This document shows, piece by piece, positions 8,281 through 17,556 of a DNA stretch of 64,000 nt (positions within the stretch are counted from its first letter, which is position 1; every line of letters begins with the position of its first letter). The stretch covers positions 1 to 64,000 of the forward strand of contig NZ_AUCG01000005.1 in NCBI RefSeq assembly GCF_000429645.1. Direction: 5' to 3'. The notes below the pieces were generated by a model. That model saw only the letters and a program-made list of their open reading frames with translations, was not told the origin of the DNA and did not search any database. The DNA comes from Niveispirillum irakense DSM 11586 (GTDB lineage: Bacteria; Pseudomonadota; Alphaproteobacteria; Azospirillales; Azospirillaceae). Both the position numbers and the translations under genes were made by a program.

Positions 8281-11193
8281 TCACAGCATCTGACGCCGCG
8301 CCAGCGCGGCAAAAACCCCATCATGGGCCAGAAGCTCGGCGAAGCTGCCCTGCTCCACCAGCCGGCCCCGGTCGATCACCAGAATACGGTCCACTTTCTG
8401 GATGGTGCTGAGCCGGTGGGCGATCATCACCCGCGTCACATCCAGCTTTTCCAATGATTGCATCACGGCGGCCTGGGTGCGGTTGTCCAGGGCGCTGGTC
8501 GCCTCGTCCAGCAGCAGCAGACGCGGATGGCGAACCAGGGCGCGAGCAATCATCACCCGCTGGCGCTGCCCACCGGACAAGGTGCCGCCACCTTCCGCCA
8601 GCACCGTATGCATGCCCATGGGCATGGCCTCGATATCGCCCGCCAGCCCCACCTGACGGGCGGCTTCCCACGCATCTTCCAACCGGCCATTTTCCGAGCC
8701 CAGAATGTTGGTCAGCATGGACCCGGCAAATATACGCCCGTTCTGAAGCACAGTGCCGATCTGGCGGCGCACACTGTCCGACGCCAGCCGGCTCATCGGC
8801 CGGTTATCATAGAAAATCTCGCCCTGATGCGGCCGGTCGAGGCCCAGCAACAGGCGGAACAGGGTAGATTTGCCACTGCCGGACGGGCCGACAATGGCCA
8901 CAAATTCCCCCGCCCGGATGGAGAAGGAGAGGTTTTCCAGCACCAGCGGGCCGTCCGCCGAATAGGCGAAGGAAACGCCGGAAAACTCCACACCCCCGCC
9001 GAGCCGACCGGCATCGACACCATCGGCCACTTCTTCCAGCGGCGTTTCCAGCAAAGGTTTAGACCGTTCCCAGATCGGGAAAATACCCATCACAGAGGTC
9101 AGCGTGGCGACAAGTTGCGTCATCGCCCCCTGAAACTGGCCAAAGGCGGTGAAAAAAGCCATGAAGCCGCCGGCCTGCAGGGCCGCAGTGCCACCACCAT
9201 CCACACCGGCCAGTGATTGCAGCGCCTGTTCAGCCATCAGCCCTTTGGCGATCAGCACCACCGATGCCATCAGCACCACGGTTGAGATGGGCGCGAAGAT
9301 GGATTGGAACACGGTCTGCGACCGGGCCACCGCTTCCCCCGCCAGGGAGTGACGGCGCTGGGCGCCATAGCGGTGCATCCAATGCACGGTGGCGCGTTGG
9401 ACAGCCGCCGCCACCTTCAGCTTGGCAATGCCGGTGATGAATTGCAGCACCAGCCCTTCGGCCATGCCGCGTTCCTTCGCCTCCCGCCTTTCATGACGAA
9501 GCTGGATCAGGCTGAGCCCGACCGTAATGGCAATGGAAAGCGCCACCAGTCCCATGGCGATGAAGGCAAGCTTCACCGAATAGAAAAACAAAACCACCAG
9601 ACTGGCCAGCGACATCACCCCGCCCAACAGGGCAGACAGGGCGGCCCCGGCCAGCATCTCCCGGATAGCATTGATGCCAAGCGCACGGTCGGACAGATCG
9701 CCAATCGTATAGCGTTTGAAAAAGGCTGCCGGCAACCGCAGCAGCCGGTCGACAATGGCGGCCTGCAGCTTCATGTCCAACCACGCCTGCAGGCGCAGCA
9801 CGGCATGGGTCTTGGTGAATTCCAGCGTACCGATGCACACGGCCACCGTCACCAGCCCCGCCACCAGCAGCCAGAGCTGATCAACCGCCGCCGCCGGCAC
9901 CACCTTATCCACCAGCAGGCCCGTCGCCACCGGCGTGAACAGGCCCAGCATGGCCGCACCGAAGGAGAGTAGCCCGATGCTGAGCCGGTCACGGCCGGTA
10001 CCATGCAGGCCCAGCCGCACAAAATCCAGCAGCCCGACCGGCCGGGCCGGCAGGGTGGGATAAATGGTCTGCGCGCGCGGCGTCAGCGTCAGGGCCAGCG
10101 CCTCCGTCACCGGGGTCAGGGTGCCGGCACGCGGGTCCCAGAGATCATAGCCCCGATCCCCCGGCAACAGGGCCACCGTCCGCCCCCCTTCCGCCAGTCG
10201 CGCCACCATGGGCAGGCCCGTGCGACACCACCAGCGATCCCGCAACAGAACCTCGCGCCCACGCAGACGCACGGCACGCAAGCTGTCTTCCAGGGACAAA
10301 GGCTCCGGTGTTTCCACCGCCAAAGGGGTGGAATCCACGCCCAGCAGATCGGCGATGCGCCGGATGATGGCGCTTTCCTCCCGCCCTGCCGGCGCCTGAT
10401 TGCCAACCCGGCCCTTCAGGGTCGGATCGACCAGCGTAGCCAGCAGGCCGTAAGCCTCCTCCACATTCTGGCGGGCGAGTTCTTCGCGCCGCCGTGCCGC
10501 ACCCGCCTGCTCCGCAGCTTCTGCCGATAACTGGGCCTCCACCTGCCGGCCCAGCATCTGACCCACCTGGGCCAGGGCGCTCTCCAGCAACCCCTCTTCC
10601 CGCATCTCGCGGGAACTGCGCAGGGACAGACGGGCCGCGCCATTGGCACGCAGCCACCGCCCGGCGATCAAAGGGATGGGCAAGGGGGGCATCGGGCCTT
10701 CCGGCCCTTCAACAACCCCTTCCTCCACCGTCACCCACAGGCAACCCTGGGACGGGTGCAGCGTCACCGCATCACCTTCCGCCAGATCATGCCGCCCCTG
10801 GGTCAATACGCGGGCAATCTGGCCGCCCGGCAAGTCCCGCGGGCGCAGGATGGCGCCGATCCATTGGTCGATATCGGGCAGCGGTGGCGGCCGGTCGGTC
10901 GCCAGTGTCTCCACCTGGGCATCCAGGCCCCCCACGGCCAGCAGGCCCAGCAGACCTGCTTCCCCGCCGCCGATCTGCGACACGGGCCAGATACAGCCCC
11001 CGGCGGAAACACGGGTGATGAAATGGCGGCGCCCCTGCTCCTGCCCATCCCGACAGCGCACGGCAAACAGATCAACAAATCCCGTCACCACGCGCAGGGG
11101 ACCGGGAAGCATCCATAGGGGCTGCGGCGCGTCGGCACGCAAGGCGCGCGCGGTACGGGAACGGGGCGGAACGGTCGTCACGGTTTCCTGCAT
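8281..11193 (-). CDS. NHLM system ABC transporter, ATP-binding/permease subunit
   Basis: 970 residues. The N-terminal ~400 form a soluble region with a cupin/cNMP-like start. A six-helix type I exporter membrane domain (~400-700) and an ATPase domain follow, with Walker [10 protein letters not shown], signature LSGGQRQR and Walker [13 protein letters not shown] all intact. This matches the second ABC subunit of NHLM microcin-type exporters, which lacks the C39 peptidase and pairs with the peptidase-bearing subunit. The start ATG 11193 has AGGCGGGAA upstream; a GTG at 11205 would overlap the upstream stop. Confidence 0.9.
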   Translation of the reverse strand: MQETVTTVPPRSRTARALRADAPQPLWMLPGPLRVVTGFVDLFAVRCRDGQEQGRRHFITRVSAGGCIWPVSQIGGGEAGLLGLLAVGGLDAQVETLATDRPPPLPDIDQWIGAILRPRDLPGGQIARVLTQGRHDLAEGDAVTLHPSQGCLWVTVEEGVVEGPEGPMPPLPIPLIAGRWLRANGAARLSLRSSREMREEGLLESALAQVGQMLGRQVEAQLSAEAAEQAGAARRREELARQNVEEAYGLLATLVDPTLKGRVGNQAPAGREESAIIRRIADLLGVDSTPLAVETPEPLSLEDSLRAVRLRGREVLLRDRWWCRTGLPMVARLAEGGRTVALLPGDRGYDLWDPRAGTLTPVTEALALTLTPRAQTIYPTLPARPVGLLDFVRLGLHGTGRDRLSIGLLSFGAAMLGLFTPVATGLLVDKVVPAAAVDQLWLLVAGLVTVAVCIGTLEFTKTHAVLRLQAWLDMKLQAAIVDRLLRLPAAFFKRYTIGDLSDRALGINAIREMLAGAALSALLGGVMSLASLVVLFFYSVKLAFIAMGLVALSIAITVGLSLIQLRHERREAKERGMAEGLVLQFITGIAKLKVAAAVQRATVHWMHRYGAQRRHSLAGEAVARSQTVFQSIFAPISTVVLMASVVLIAKGLMAEQALQSLAGVDGGGTAALQAGGFMAFFTAFGQFQGAMTQLVATLTSVMGIFPIWERSKPLLETPLEEVADGVDAGRLGGGVEFSGVSFAYSADGPLVLENLSFSIRAGEFVAIVGPSGSGKSTLFRLLLGLDRPHQGEIFYDNRPMSRLASDSVRRQIGTVLQNGRIFAGSMLTNILGSENGRLEDAWEAARQVGLAGDIEAMPMGMHTVLAEGGGTLSGGQRQRVMIARALVRHPRLLLLDEATSALDNRTQAAVMQSLEKLDVTRVMIAHRLSTIQKVDRILVIDRGRLVEQGSFAELLAHDGVFAALARRQML

Positions 11194-11201
11194 TTCCCGC
11201 C

Positions 11202-13439
11202 TCACCCTTCCGCCGCGACAAGGCCGGCATAGGGGCCCTCTTCCGCCACCAATGTCTCATGCGTGCCGCGCTGCACGACGCGGCCTTTTTCCAGCACGAT
11301 GATCTCGTCACAATCGCGGATCGTGGACAGGCGATGGGCAATGATCAGGCAAGTGCAGCCGCGCCGGCGGATATTCTCGTCAATCGCCTTTTCCGTGATC
11401 GGGTCAAGGGCGGCGGTTGCCTCGTCCAGCACCAGGATGGCCGGATCACGCACCAGCGCCCGCGCGATTTCCAGCCGCTGCCGCTGCCCGCCGGAGAAGT
11501 TCAGCCCGCCTTCCAGAACCTGGCTGTCATAGTGGCCGGGACGCTGGCTCACCTCGCCATGGATTTCCGCATCCTTCAACGCCTGGGTCAGTGCCGGTTC
11601 AGGCACCGTGCTGTCCCAGAGGCTGAGATTATCGCGCACCGTGCCGCCGAACAGGAAGACATCCTGATCCACATAGGCAACTGAACTGGCAAAAATATCG
11701 GGCGGAATTGCCTTTAACGGATAGCCATCAATCAGGATTTCCCCCGACCAGGGCTCCAGCAGGCCGCACACCATGCGCCCGATGGTGGATTTGCCGCTGC
11801 CGGAAGCCCCCACCAGGGCAACGCGGCGGCCCGGCGCCACGGTCAGGGAAAGGCCTTCCACCATCGCCGGCTCACAGGGGCTGTAGCCGAAGCTGATATC
11901 GCGCAGTTCCACCCGCCCTTCCAGCCGCGCGCCCGGCGGCGGGGCATGGCCAAGGGGCTGTTTGTCCGACCCATCGGCCTGATCAGCGACATAGACATCA
12001 GCGATACGGTCCAGATCACCCCTTATGGCCTGAATCTGGCCGGCAAGCTGCACCAGCCCGGTGATCGGTGTGGTGAAACTGGCCATCAGGGCCTGGATCG
12101 CAACTAGGGACCCGACCGTCAGGCTGCCATCAATCACGCGCCATCCGCCAATACCCAGCAAGGCCGCTGTCGACAAAGCCGCCAGCAAGGTGGGCGCCGC
12201 CCCCAGTGTCACATCCAGCGACCCCAAACGCTGGCGCGTGGCCAGCACACGGGCCTGGTAGCCGGTCCATTTGCCGAACATGTCGGCCTCGCCACCGGAA
12301 ACCTTGATGGTCTCGATCCCGCCGATCAGGCCGGCGGTGGCGGCCATCAACTTACCCTCGTCACCAGCCAGCTTGCGGTTCAGGTCAATGCGGCGCCGTT
12401 CCGCCAGTTTCAGCAGGGCAATGTTCCCCAGCACCAGCACAATAGCCACAAGGGCCAGCAGCGGATCGAAGGCCGCCATCGCCAGCCCATAAAACAGTAC
12501 GGCGGTGAGATTGAACATGTTGGTGGCAAGGCTGCCGGACAGCAGTTCTGCCACACGGTCCACCGCCGCTGCCCGGTTTGCCAGATCGCCCGCCATGCGC
12601 TGGGTGAAGAAATGCATGGGGCGGGAAAGAAGGTTGGTCAGATAGCGGGTGGAGAGGGCAAGCGCCAGCTTGGCCCGCAGCCGCATCAATTGCCGCTGCT
12701 GGAAGAAGGTCAGCATCCCCTGCATCAGACCGGACAGCAGGACGCCCAGGCACAGCGGCACCACCCAATCTTCCATCTGGTGGACCAGCACATTGTCGAT
12801 AAACACTTTCGACAAGCCCGGCAGCACAATGCCCGGCAACACAAGCAGCATGGAAAAAGCTGCCGTCACCGCCAGCGGCGGCCAGGAATTGCGCAGATAA
12901 AGGGCCGCCTGATCCACAATACGGGGTCGCCTGCCGCCCCGCTTGAACCCCTCACCAGGGGAGAAAGCCAGCACAACGCCGGTAAAGGCCTCGTCCAGTT
13001 CCGCCAGTGGAATGCGCGTCGGCCCGTGGCTGGGATCATTGATATGGGCATGGCCGTCCTTGATCCCTTCAAAGACGACATAATGGTTGAAATTCCAATG
13101 GATGATGGACGGCACCGGCAGGGAAGCAAGCTGACCCGGCTCTTTGCGGAAGCCCTTTGCCACCATGCCGCGCGCCCGGGCCGCCTTCAGGATATTGGAG
13201 GCCTTGGACCCGTCGCGCGACACACCGCAAGCGATGCGCAATTCTTCCAGCGTCGCCCATTGGCCATGATAGGCCAGGATCATGGCGAGGCAGGCCGCCC
13301 CGCATTCCACCGCCTCCATCTGCAGGAAGGTCGGCACCCGGGCCACCTTACCGGTCGGCTTGGACAGGGCTTCCGCCGGTTTACCCGTCTGTCCAGGGTT
13401 CGGGCGGGCGGCGGTCGTTGCTGCACTCATGCTGGCCAT
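11202..13439 (-). CDS. NHLM system C39 peptidase-containing ABC transporter
   Basis: 745 residues. An N-terminal C39 peptidase has the catalytic triad visible as Cys46 (AVECGAAC), His119 (NFNHYVVFEG) and Asp135 (INDPSHG). A membrane domain and an ATPase follow, with Walker A GASGSGKST, signature FSGGQRQR and Walker B LVLDEATAALD. It should cleave leaders after a double-Gly-type site and export the core. Both the NHLP and Nif11 precursors in this window are candidate substrates. Start chosen at ATG 13439; GTG 13448, overlapping the HlyD stop as GTGA, is an alternative. Confidence 0.92.
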   Translation of the reverse strand: MASMSAATTAARPNPGQTGKPAEALSKPTGKVARVPTFLQMEAVECGAACLAMILAYHGQWATLEELRIACGVSRDGSKASNILKAARARGMVAKGFRKEPGQLASLPVPSIIHWNFNHYVVFEGIKDGHAHINDPSHGPTRIPLAELDEAFTGVVLAFSPGEGFKRGGRRPRIVDQAALYLRNSWPPLAVTAAFSMLLVLPGIVLPGLSKVFIDNVLVHQMEDWVVPLCLGVLLSGLMQGMLTFFQQRQLMRLRAKLALALSTRYLTNLLSRPMHFFTQRMAGDLANRAAAVDRVAELLSGSLATNMFNLTAVLFYGLAMAAFDPLLALVAIVLVLGNIALLKLAERRRIDLNRKLAGDEGKLMAATAGLIGGIETIKVSGGEADMFGKWTGYQARVLATRQRLGSLDVTLGAAPTLLAALSTAALLGIGGWRVIDGSLTVGSLVAIQALMASFTTPITGLVQLAGQIQAIRGDLDRIADVYVADQADGSDKQPLGHAPPPGARLEGRVELRDISFGYSPCEPAMVEGLSLTVAPGRRVALVGASGSGKSTIGRMVCGLLEPWSGEILIDGYPLKAIPPDIFASSVAYVDQDVFLFGGTVRDNLSLWDSTVPEPALTQALKDAEIHGEVSQRPGHYDSQVLEGGLNFSGGQRQRLEIARALVRDPAILVLDEATAALDPITEKAIDENIRRRGCTCLIIAHRLSTIRDCDEIIVLEKGRVVQRGTHETLVAEEGPYAGLVAAEG

Positions 13440-13444
13440 TCCGG

Positions 13445-14701
13445 TCACGCCGTCTGGCCAAGCAGCTTGCGGAAGAAGGGCAGGATCAGTTCCACCGGCC
13501 GCTGCCGGCGAACCGTGATTTCCGCCGCCACCATCGTGCCGCTGGTCAGGTCAACCTCTGGCCCGGCACCGGATGTCCAGGTGAAGCCGCTGGGGGTGCT
13601 GGCCGGCACCAGATCCACCCTTGCCTCGTAAGGGGCCCCTTTCTTGGTAAATTCACGCACCAGCGTCTCATTCTGCACCACGGCGGCGATGCCGCTATCG
13701 GTGGAAGGATATGCTGACACAGAACGGACAGTGCCGATCAGCGTGCCGAATTCCTCCTTCTTCACCGTCGCCGGCGCGATACGGACCTGCATGCCCGGCT
13801 GTACCGTCTTGCCCTTGTCGGTTGGGATATAGAGAATGGCTTGCAGGCTTTCGCCCACCGTCTCAATGGACAGGATCGGGGCGCCGGTGCCGACCACACT
13901 TCCCGCCCCGACCTTCAGTTCCGTCACCCGACCACTGACCGGCGCGCGGACAGCAGCGGAATTGGCCAGTTGCAGGGACAATTCATCCACCCGCCTCCGC
14001 GTTTCCGTAACAGAATCCCGCAGACGGTTGATTTCACGCTCCCCCTCCAGATTGGCCTGCATGGACTGGCTGTCCAGACCCACAAGTTCGGCCTGCGCCT
14101 CTGCGAAGGTGCGCTGTGCCTCGCCCAGCGCCTCCTGTGCCTCCTGCACCCGGCTGCTGGTTGTGTAGCCCTGGGATTGCAGTTCCCGGCGACCGGCAAG
14201 CTGTTCCTCCAGGAAGCGGATTCGCCCACGCGCCGCTTCCGCCGCCTGGGCCAGGGCCTGACGCCGCCGGCTCAGGTTCTCCTGGCGCAGCGCCAGTTCC
14301 CGCTCCAGGGATTTTTCCCGTGCCGTCAGTTCGGCCTCCCGCTCCGCCAGCAGGGCGCGGGTATTGTTCAGGTCCAGTTCCGTTTCCGCTTGGGCAATGG
14401 TTGCAACCACCTGCCCCGCCTGCACCATGTCCCCGACGGCGACATCCAGTTCCGCCAGGGTGCCGGCGGAAAGAGTCATGGCCGTTACCACACGGCCACC
14501 CTGGTTGATCAGGATGCCCTGGCCCGGCGCGTCGGTGGGGATGGAACCAGCAAAGCCCCAGACGAGGGCGGCAACAGCCGCCAGTGCCAGCCCGCCAAGG
14601 GCGACCCGGGCACGCATGTCGGTGACGTTGACGACCAGATCAAGCTGCTCCGGCGACGCGATACGCTCCAGCGCAGCCTTGCGGAATATCTGCGTCGACA
14701 T
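13445..14701 (-). CDS. HlyD-family membrane fusion protein of the NHLM exporter
   Basis: 418 residues. A short cytoplasmic N-terminus (IFRKAALERIASPEQLD) precedes one membrane helix at ~33-55. A long coiled coil (~110-240, rich in Leu/Glu/Arg heptads such as AEREAELTAREKSLERELAL) and a beta-barrel/lipoyl region follow. It links the inner-membrane ABC pair to an outer-membrane channel, which is not encoded in this window. First gene of the operon HlyD-C39 ABC-ABC-cNMP. The ATG at 14701 fits the family start better than upstream in-frame codons. Confidence 0.88.
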   Translation of the reverse strand: MSTQIFRKAALERIASPEQLDLVVNVTDMRARVALGGLALAAVAALVWGFAGSIPTDAPGQGILINQGGRVVTAMTLSAGTLAELDVAVGDMVQAGQVVATIAQAETELDLNNTRALLAEREAELTAREKSLERELALRQENLSRRRQALAQAAEAARGRIRFLEEQLAGRRELQSQGYTTSSRVQEAQEALGEAQRTFAEAQAELVGLDSQSMQANLEGEREINRLRDSVTETRRRVDELSLQLANSAAVRAPVSGRVTELKVGAGSVVGTGAPILSIETVGESLQAILYIPTDKGKTVQPGMQVRIAPATVKKEEFGTLIGTVRSVSAYPSTDSGIAAVVQNETLVREFTKKGAPYEARVDLVPASTPSGFTWTSGAGPEVDLTSGTMVAAEITVRRQRPVELILPFFRKLLGQTA

Positions 14702-14774
14702 AGGTCCCCGTACGTCTTGTGTTAATGCAAATTCAATAGAAATAGGGCAAGGCACGCCTCGGCGCAGCCACCCC

Positions 14775-14916
14775 GAACAATGCGTTAGGGCTCTCCCGAA
14801 GGGATAATACAATGCGCAACGGACAGTCCGTTATAATTAATCCTCACATTGCATTCTTGTTTGCAATCCACGGGAATATGCGGAATTTGTCGTGGGTTGC
14901 AGCCTTGAACAATGCG
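14775..14916. promoter_or_regulatory. Regulator-binding candidates between exporter operon and AraC gene
   Basis: The 299-bp gap 14702-15000 contains a perfect inverted repeat AACGGAC-A-GTCCGTT at 14818-14832. It also has three direct copies of ACAATGCG (from 14777, 14809 and 14909), two of them in the longer form GAACAATGCG (14775-14784 and 14907-14916). AraC-type regulators often bind direct repeats in such divergent promoters. No clear -35/-10 pair was assigned. Confidence 0.5.
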
Positions 14917-15000
14917 ATGCCCACGCAGCGATGGGCATCCTGAAAAGCGGTTGAGGGACGGGATACCCGGTCCTGGGGCGGCAACTGGCACGCATGGGGG

Positions 15001-15924
15001 ATGACCTTGCCTTTACTGGCGATGACAGATCAACTCGACGGTCGGGCCGAGATTCTGGAACTGGGACCGGGTATCCGTCTGCAGCTTCTGGACGTCACGG
15101 CAGCGCGGGAGCTGGACATAACCGGAACAGGACCGGCAGATGGTCACTGCCTCAACCTGATTGGCCTGACCCATGGCGGGCTGCGTCTCTCCATGGATAA
15201 GGAAGCGCCGGAAGAAGGCTGGGTCAGCGTCAATGCAGGGCGTACGCACCGTTTCATGCCGGGTGACGGGCAAGTGCATATCCAGGTTCCGGCAGGGGAA
15301 AATCTGCGCGGGATCGGCCTGCAGGTCACCCCGCCAGCATTGGAAAATCTGTTCGGCGCGGCTGGCGTACCGCGCGTTCTGCAATGCTATCTGGAAACGG
15401 GACCGAAACCCGCCTTCTTTGAGAGCAGACTGCCCAGCGCCGGCACGTTACGGGTGGTAGACAGTATGCTGGCACAGGATATGGCCGATCCCGCCCTGCG
15501 CCGGTTACTGCTGCTGGCAAAGGCACTGGAATATCTGGCGCTCACCGTCTCTGACCTGGAAGCCCCGGATGATGATCCCTCCGGCCTGTCCGCACAGGAG
15601 GTGGAAATCCTGCGTACGGCCCGGGAAAAGCTGCTGGCAGATCTGATCAAGCCGCCTTCGCTGCGTCAGTTGGCAACCTCCGTAGGGCTGCATGAGAAGA
15701 AGCTGAATGAAGGGTTCAAGACCCTGTTCGGCGTCACCGTGTTCGAATGTTTGCGCAACGAACGTCTGGAACAGGCCCGGACATTGCTGTTCGATCTGGA
15801 CATGCCGTTGAAGACGATCGCGTGGAAGGTCGGCTACAGCCACGTCAATAATTTCATCACCGCCTATCGCAATCGCTTTGGCGAGCCGCCGCGCCGGCAT
15901 CTCTCCGGCACACGGGAAGGGTGA
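15001..15924 (+). CDS. AraC-family transcriptional regulator
   Basis: 307 residues. The C-terminal ~95 residues form the two-helix-turn-helix AraC domain: SLRQLATSVGLHEKKLNEGFKTLFG, then MPLKTIAWKVGYSHVNNFITAYRNRFGEPP. The N-terminal part is a PchR-like ligand or interaction region without recognisable ligand residues. It is divergent from the exporter operon across a gap with direct and inverted repeats, and convergent with the branch 2 GNAT gene (1-bp gap). It is the natural candidate controller of exporter 1. The start ATG 15001 follows a GGGGG tract; ATG 15022 is possible. Confidence 0.85.
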   Translation: MTLPLLAMTDQLDGRAEILELGPGIRLQLLDVTAARELDITGTGPADGHCLNLIGLTHGGLRLSMDKEAPEEGWVSVNAGRTHRFMPGDGQVHIQVPAGENLRGIGLQVTPPALENLFGAAGVPRVLQCYLETGPKPAFFESRLPSAGTLRVVDSMLAQDMADPALRRLLLLAKALEYLALTVSDLEAPDDDPSGLSAQEVEILRTAREKLLADLIKPPSLRQLATSVGLHEKKLNEGFKTLFGVTVFECLRNERLEQARTLLFDLDMPLKTIAWKVGYSHVNNFITAYRNRFGEPPRRHLSGTREG

Positions 15925-15925
15925 T

Positions 15926-16888
15926 TTACGCCGGCACCGGCTGGGGCGGCAGGTCCGCCCATTGCAGCCGGGCCTGGAAACGCCGGTCGGTCCAGGCCGC
16001 AAAAGGGGCCACATGGTCCAGGATGGTCCGGATCATGGCCTGATTGGTGCCCCGCGTCTCATAAGCGGCGGGGCTGTCAGGGCCATAGGCAGCAGCCTGA
16101 AGCCGCGTGACTTCCATCAGTCCCCGGAAAAGCCAACCCGCGCGGCGCAAGGATGGCACGACATAGCCCAGCGTATAATGGATACCCTCCATCCGCGGTG
16201 ACCGTTCCCCGATGATCCAGCCGACGATCCGCCCGTGATGCAGCAGCAGGATGCTGACCGCCGGATCGGCATGATCCATGATCCAGCCCACCGGGCGCAG
16301 CATTTCCTCCACCTGACCGCTCTCACAAAGGGCAGTGATCGCCGCGTCGGCGCCCGGCGGCCTGGTCGAATGAAGCATCAGGCCGAAGCCCTCATCATCC
16401 TGCCGGCGAAACAGGGCGGACCATTTGGCAGCAACCTTCTCGGCAAACGGCCCCGCCGGCCCACCGACCCGCACCTCTTCCAGCACTGGGGTCTGCCAAC
16501 CGGCATGCTGCAACAACGCTTCATAAGCGCCCCGCAAACGCATGCGGTCATTGTGATAGGCGATCAGCCCGGCATGGCCAGAGGCCAGCGCCACGCTGCG
16601 GGCCTGCGCCAACAGGGCCGCAGCCACCCCCCGGCGGCGCAGCGGCGGGGCCGTCATGATGGAAAAGACACGGGTAAGCCCCGGACGATCTGGCCCCAGC
16701 AGCAGGCACCCGGCCGGGACCCCGTCCAAAGCGGCCGTCAGCGCTGTAAAAACCTCTGGTGCGGGCTGCGCGACATCGTAATCGACAATCTCCCCCGTCA
16801 GGACATAGCGATGGCGGGGATAGAGAAAGCCGGCAAAGCCAGGGCGGATCGCCCCGCCCGGCAGATTTTCAATCTCAAGCACAGGCAT
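15926..16888 (-). CDS. Tandem-domain GNAT acyltransferase (copy B, Nif11 branch)
   Basis: 320 residues with two GNAT-like halves. The first shows IMTAPPLRRRGVAAALLAQARSV (acyl-CoA binding loop R-R-R-G-V-A). The second shows GWIIGERSP, YVVPSLRRAGWLFRGLMEV and AAYETRGTNQAMIRTIL. It is a paralogue of the GNAT at 5902-6906. It starts 11 bases after the Nif11 precursor stop and so is in the same transcript. A precursor directly followed by a GNAT makes a dedicated maturase likely; the probable target is the only lysine of the predicted core. Acyl donor unknown. Confidence 0.75.
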   Translation of the reverse strand: MPVLEIENLPGGAIRPGFAGFLYPRHRYVLTGEIVDYDVAQPAPEVFTALTAALDGVPAGCLLLGPDRPGLTRVFSIMTAPPLRRRGVAAALLAQARSVALASGHAGLIAYHNDRMRLRGAYEALLQHAGWQTPVLEEVRVGGPAGPFAEKVAAKWSALFRRQDDEGFGLMLHSTRPPGADAAITALCESGQVEEMLRPVGWIMDHADPAVSILLLHHGRIVGWIIGERSPRMEGIHYTLGYVVPSLRRAGWLFRGLMEVTRLQAAAYGPDSPAAYETRGTNQAMIRTILDHVAPFAAWTDRRFQARLQWADLPPQPVPA

Positions 16889-16899
16889 GCCCGAACCGG

Positions 16900-17193
16900 T
16901 CAGGGGCCCCAACCGCCCTTCGGCCCGCCCTGATCCGTGATGGCGGCACCAGCCGATACCAGTTCCAGTTCCAGGTCGGTCAGTTCATCATCATTGGCGA
17001 TATCGATGAAGCTCTTGATATCGCTCAAGGCCTCCCCCACCGTATCGGCCCCGATCTCAAACCCGCGCGATGATGCTTCCGCCCGCAGGGCCGTGATCAG
17101 CGTGCCGAGGTCGCGGCAGGAAGACAGACGCTGCATCAGCGCCTCATCCTCGCGCACCATACGGTAGAAATCGATCAGCGCATCTTCACTCAT
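16900..17193 (-). CDS. Nif11-type RiPP precursor peptide
   Basis: 97 residues. The leader has the Nif11 pattern: DALIDFYRMVREDEALMQRL, then RGFEIGADTVGEALSDIK, ending with an LTDLELELVSAG site that resembles the usual LSDEELE-V-GG cleavage region. Cleavage after Gly82 would leave a 15-residue core (AAITDQGGPKGGWGP) rich in Gly with one Lys (Lys92) and no Cys. The GA pair (82-83) makes cleavage one residue later also possible. The GNAT gene follows at once, and the fused C39-ABC exporter diverges upstream. The non-consensus SAGA may reflect co-evolution with that exporter's peptidase. Confidence 0.82.
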   Translation of the reverse strand: MSEDALIDFYRMVREDEALMQRLSSCRDLGTLITALRAEASSRGFEIGADTVGEALSDIKSFIDIANDDELTDLELELVSAGAAITDQGGPKGGWGP

Positions 17194-17230
17194 TGCAGTA
17201 TCCCGGAACGGGTTTGGCGTAAAGTTCGCC

Positions 17231-17259
17231 TAGAAAGCACTCACGGTGACGGGGGTCAA
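17231..17259 (-). promoter_or_regulatory. Weak candidate promoter for the Nif11-GNAT operon
   Basis: On the minus strand TTGACC (17259-17254) is followed after 17 bases by TTTCTA (17236-17231), 38 bases before the Nif11 ATG. The -35 is good and the -10 poor. The rest of the gap 17194-17556 holds the divergent promoter for the fused exporter and no gene I can support. Confidence 0.25.
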
Positions 17260-17556
17260 CATATACGGTCCAGAGCGCGAAAACTGTGAGGCAAAGCACA
17301 CCCTTGACCAGCCACCTTCCTTTCCATACCGGCCATGGCACGGAACCGGTCGGGAATGCGGCTTTATTCAACATTCCCGCGATGGCCAACAAAGGCAATA
17401 TGCGCCACCCTCTGCGAAACAGACCAACAACTATGCGGGCAGGCAAATATCGGAAAAGGCTCACGCATAGCATGTCGGGATCGACAAGCGCCGCCGCCAC
17501 ACCCTAGACCATTATCAGACGATGGACGCCAATCGACAGGGACAAGGGAAAGATCG

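Noticed and set aside
17186-17500. 104-codon minus-strand open frame with hydrophobic segments upstream of the Nif11 gene
   Set aside because: It would need a GTG start, has no ribosome-binding site, overlaps the Nif11 start and covers the divergent promoter. Composition gives no coding support.
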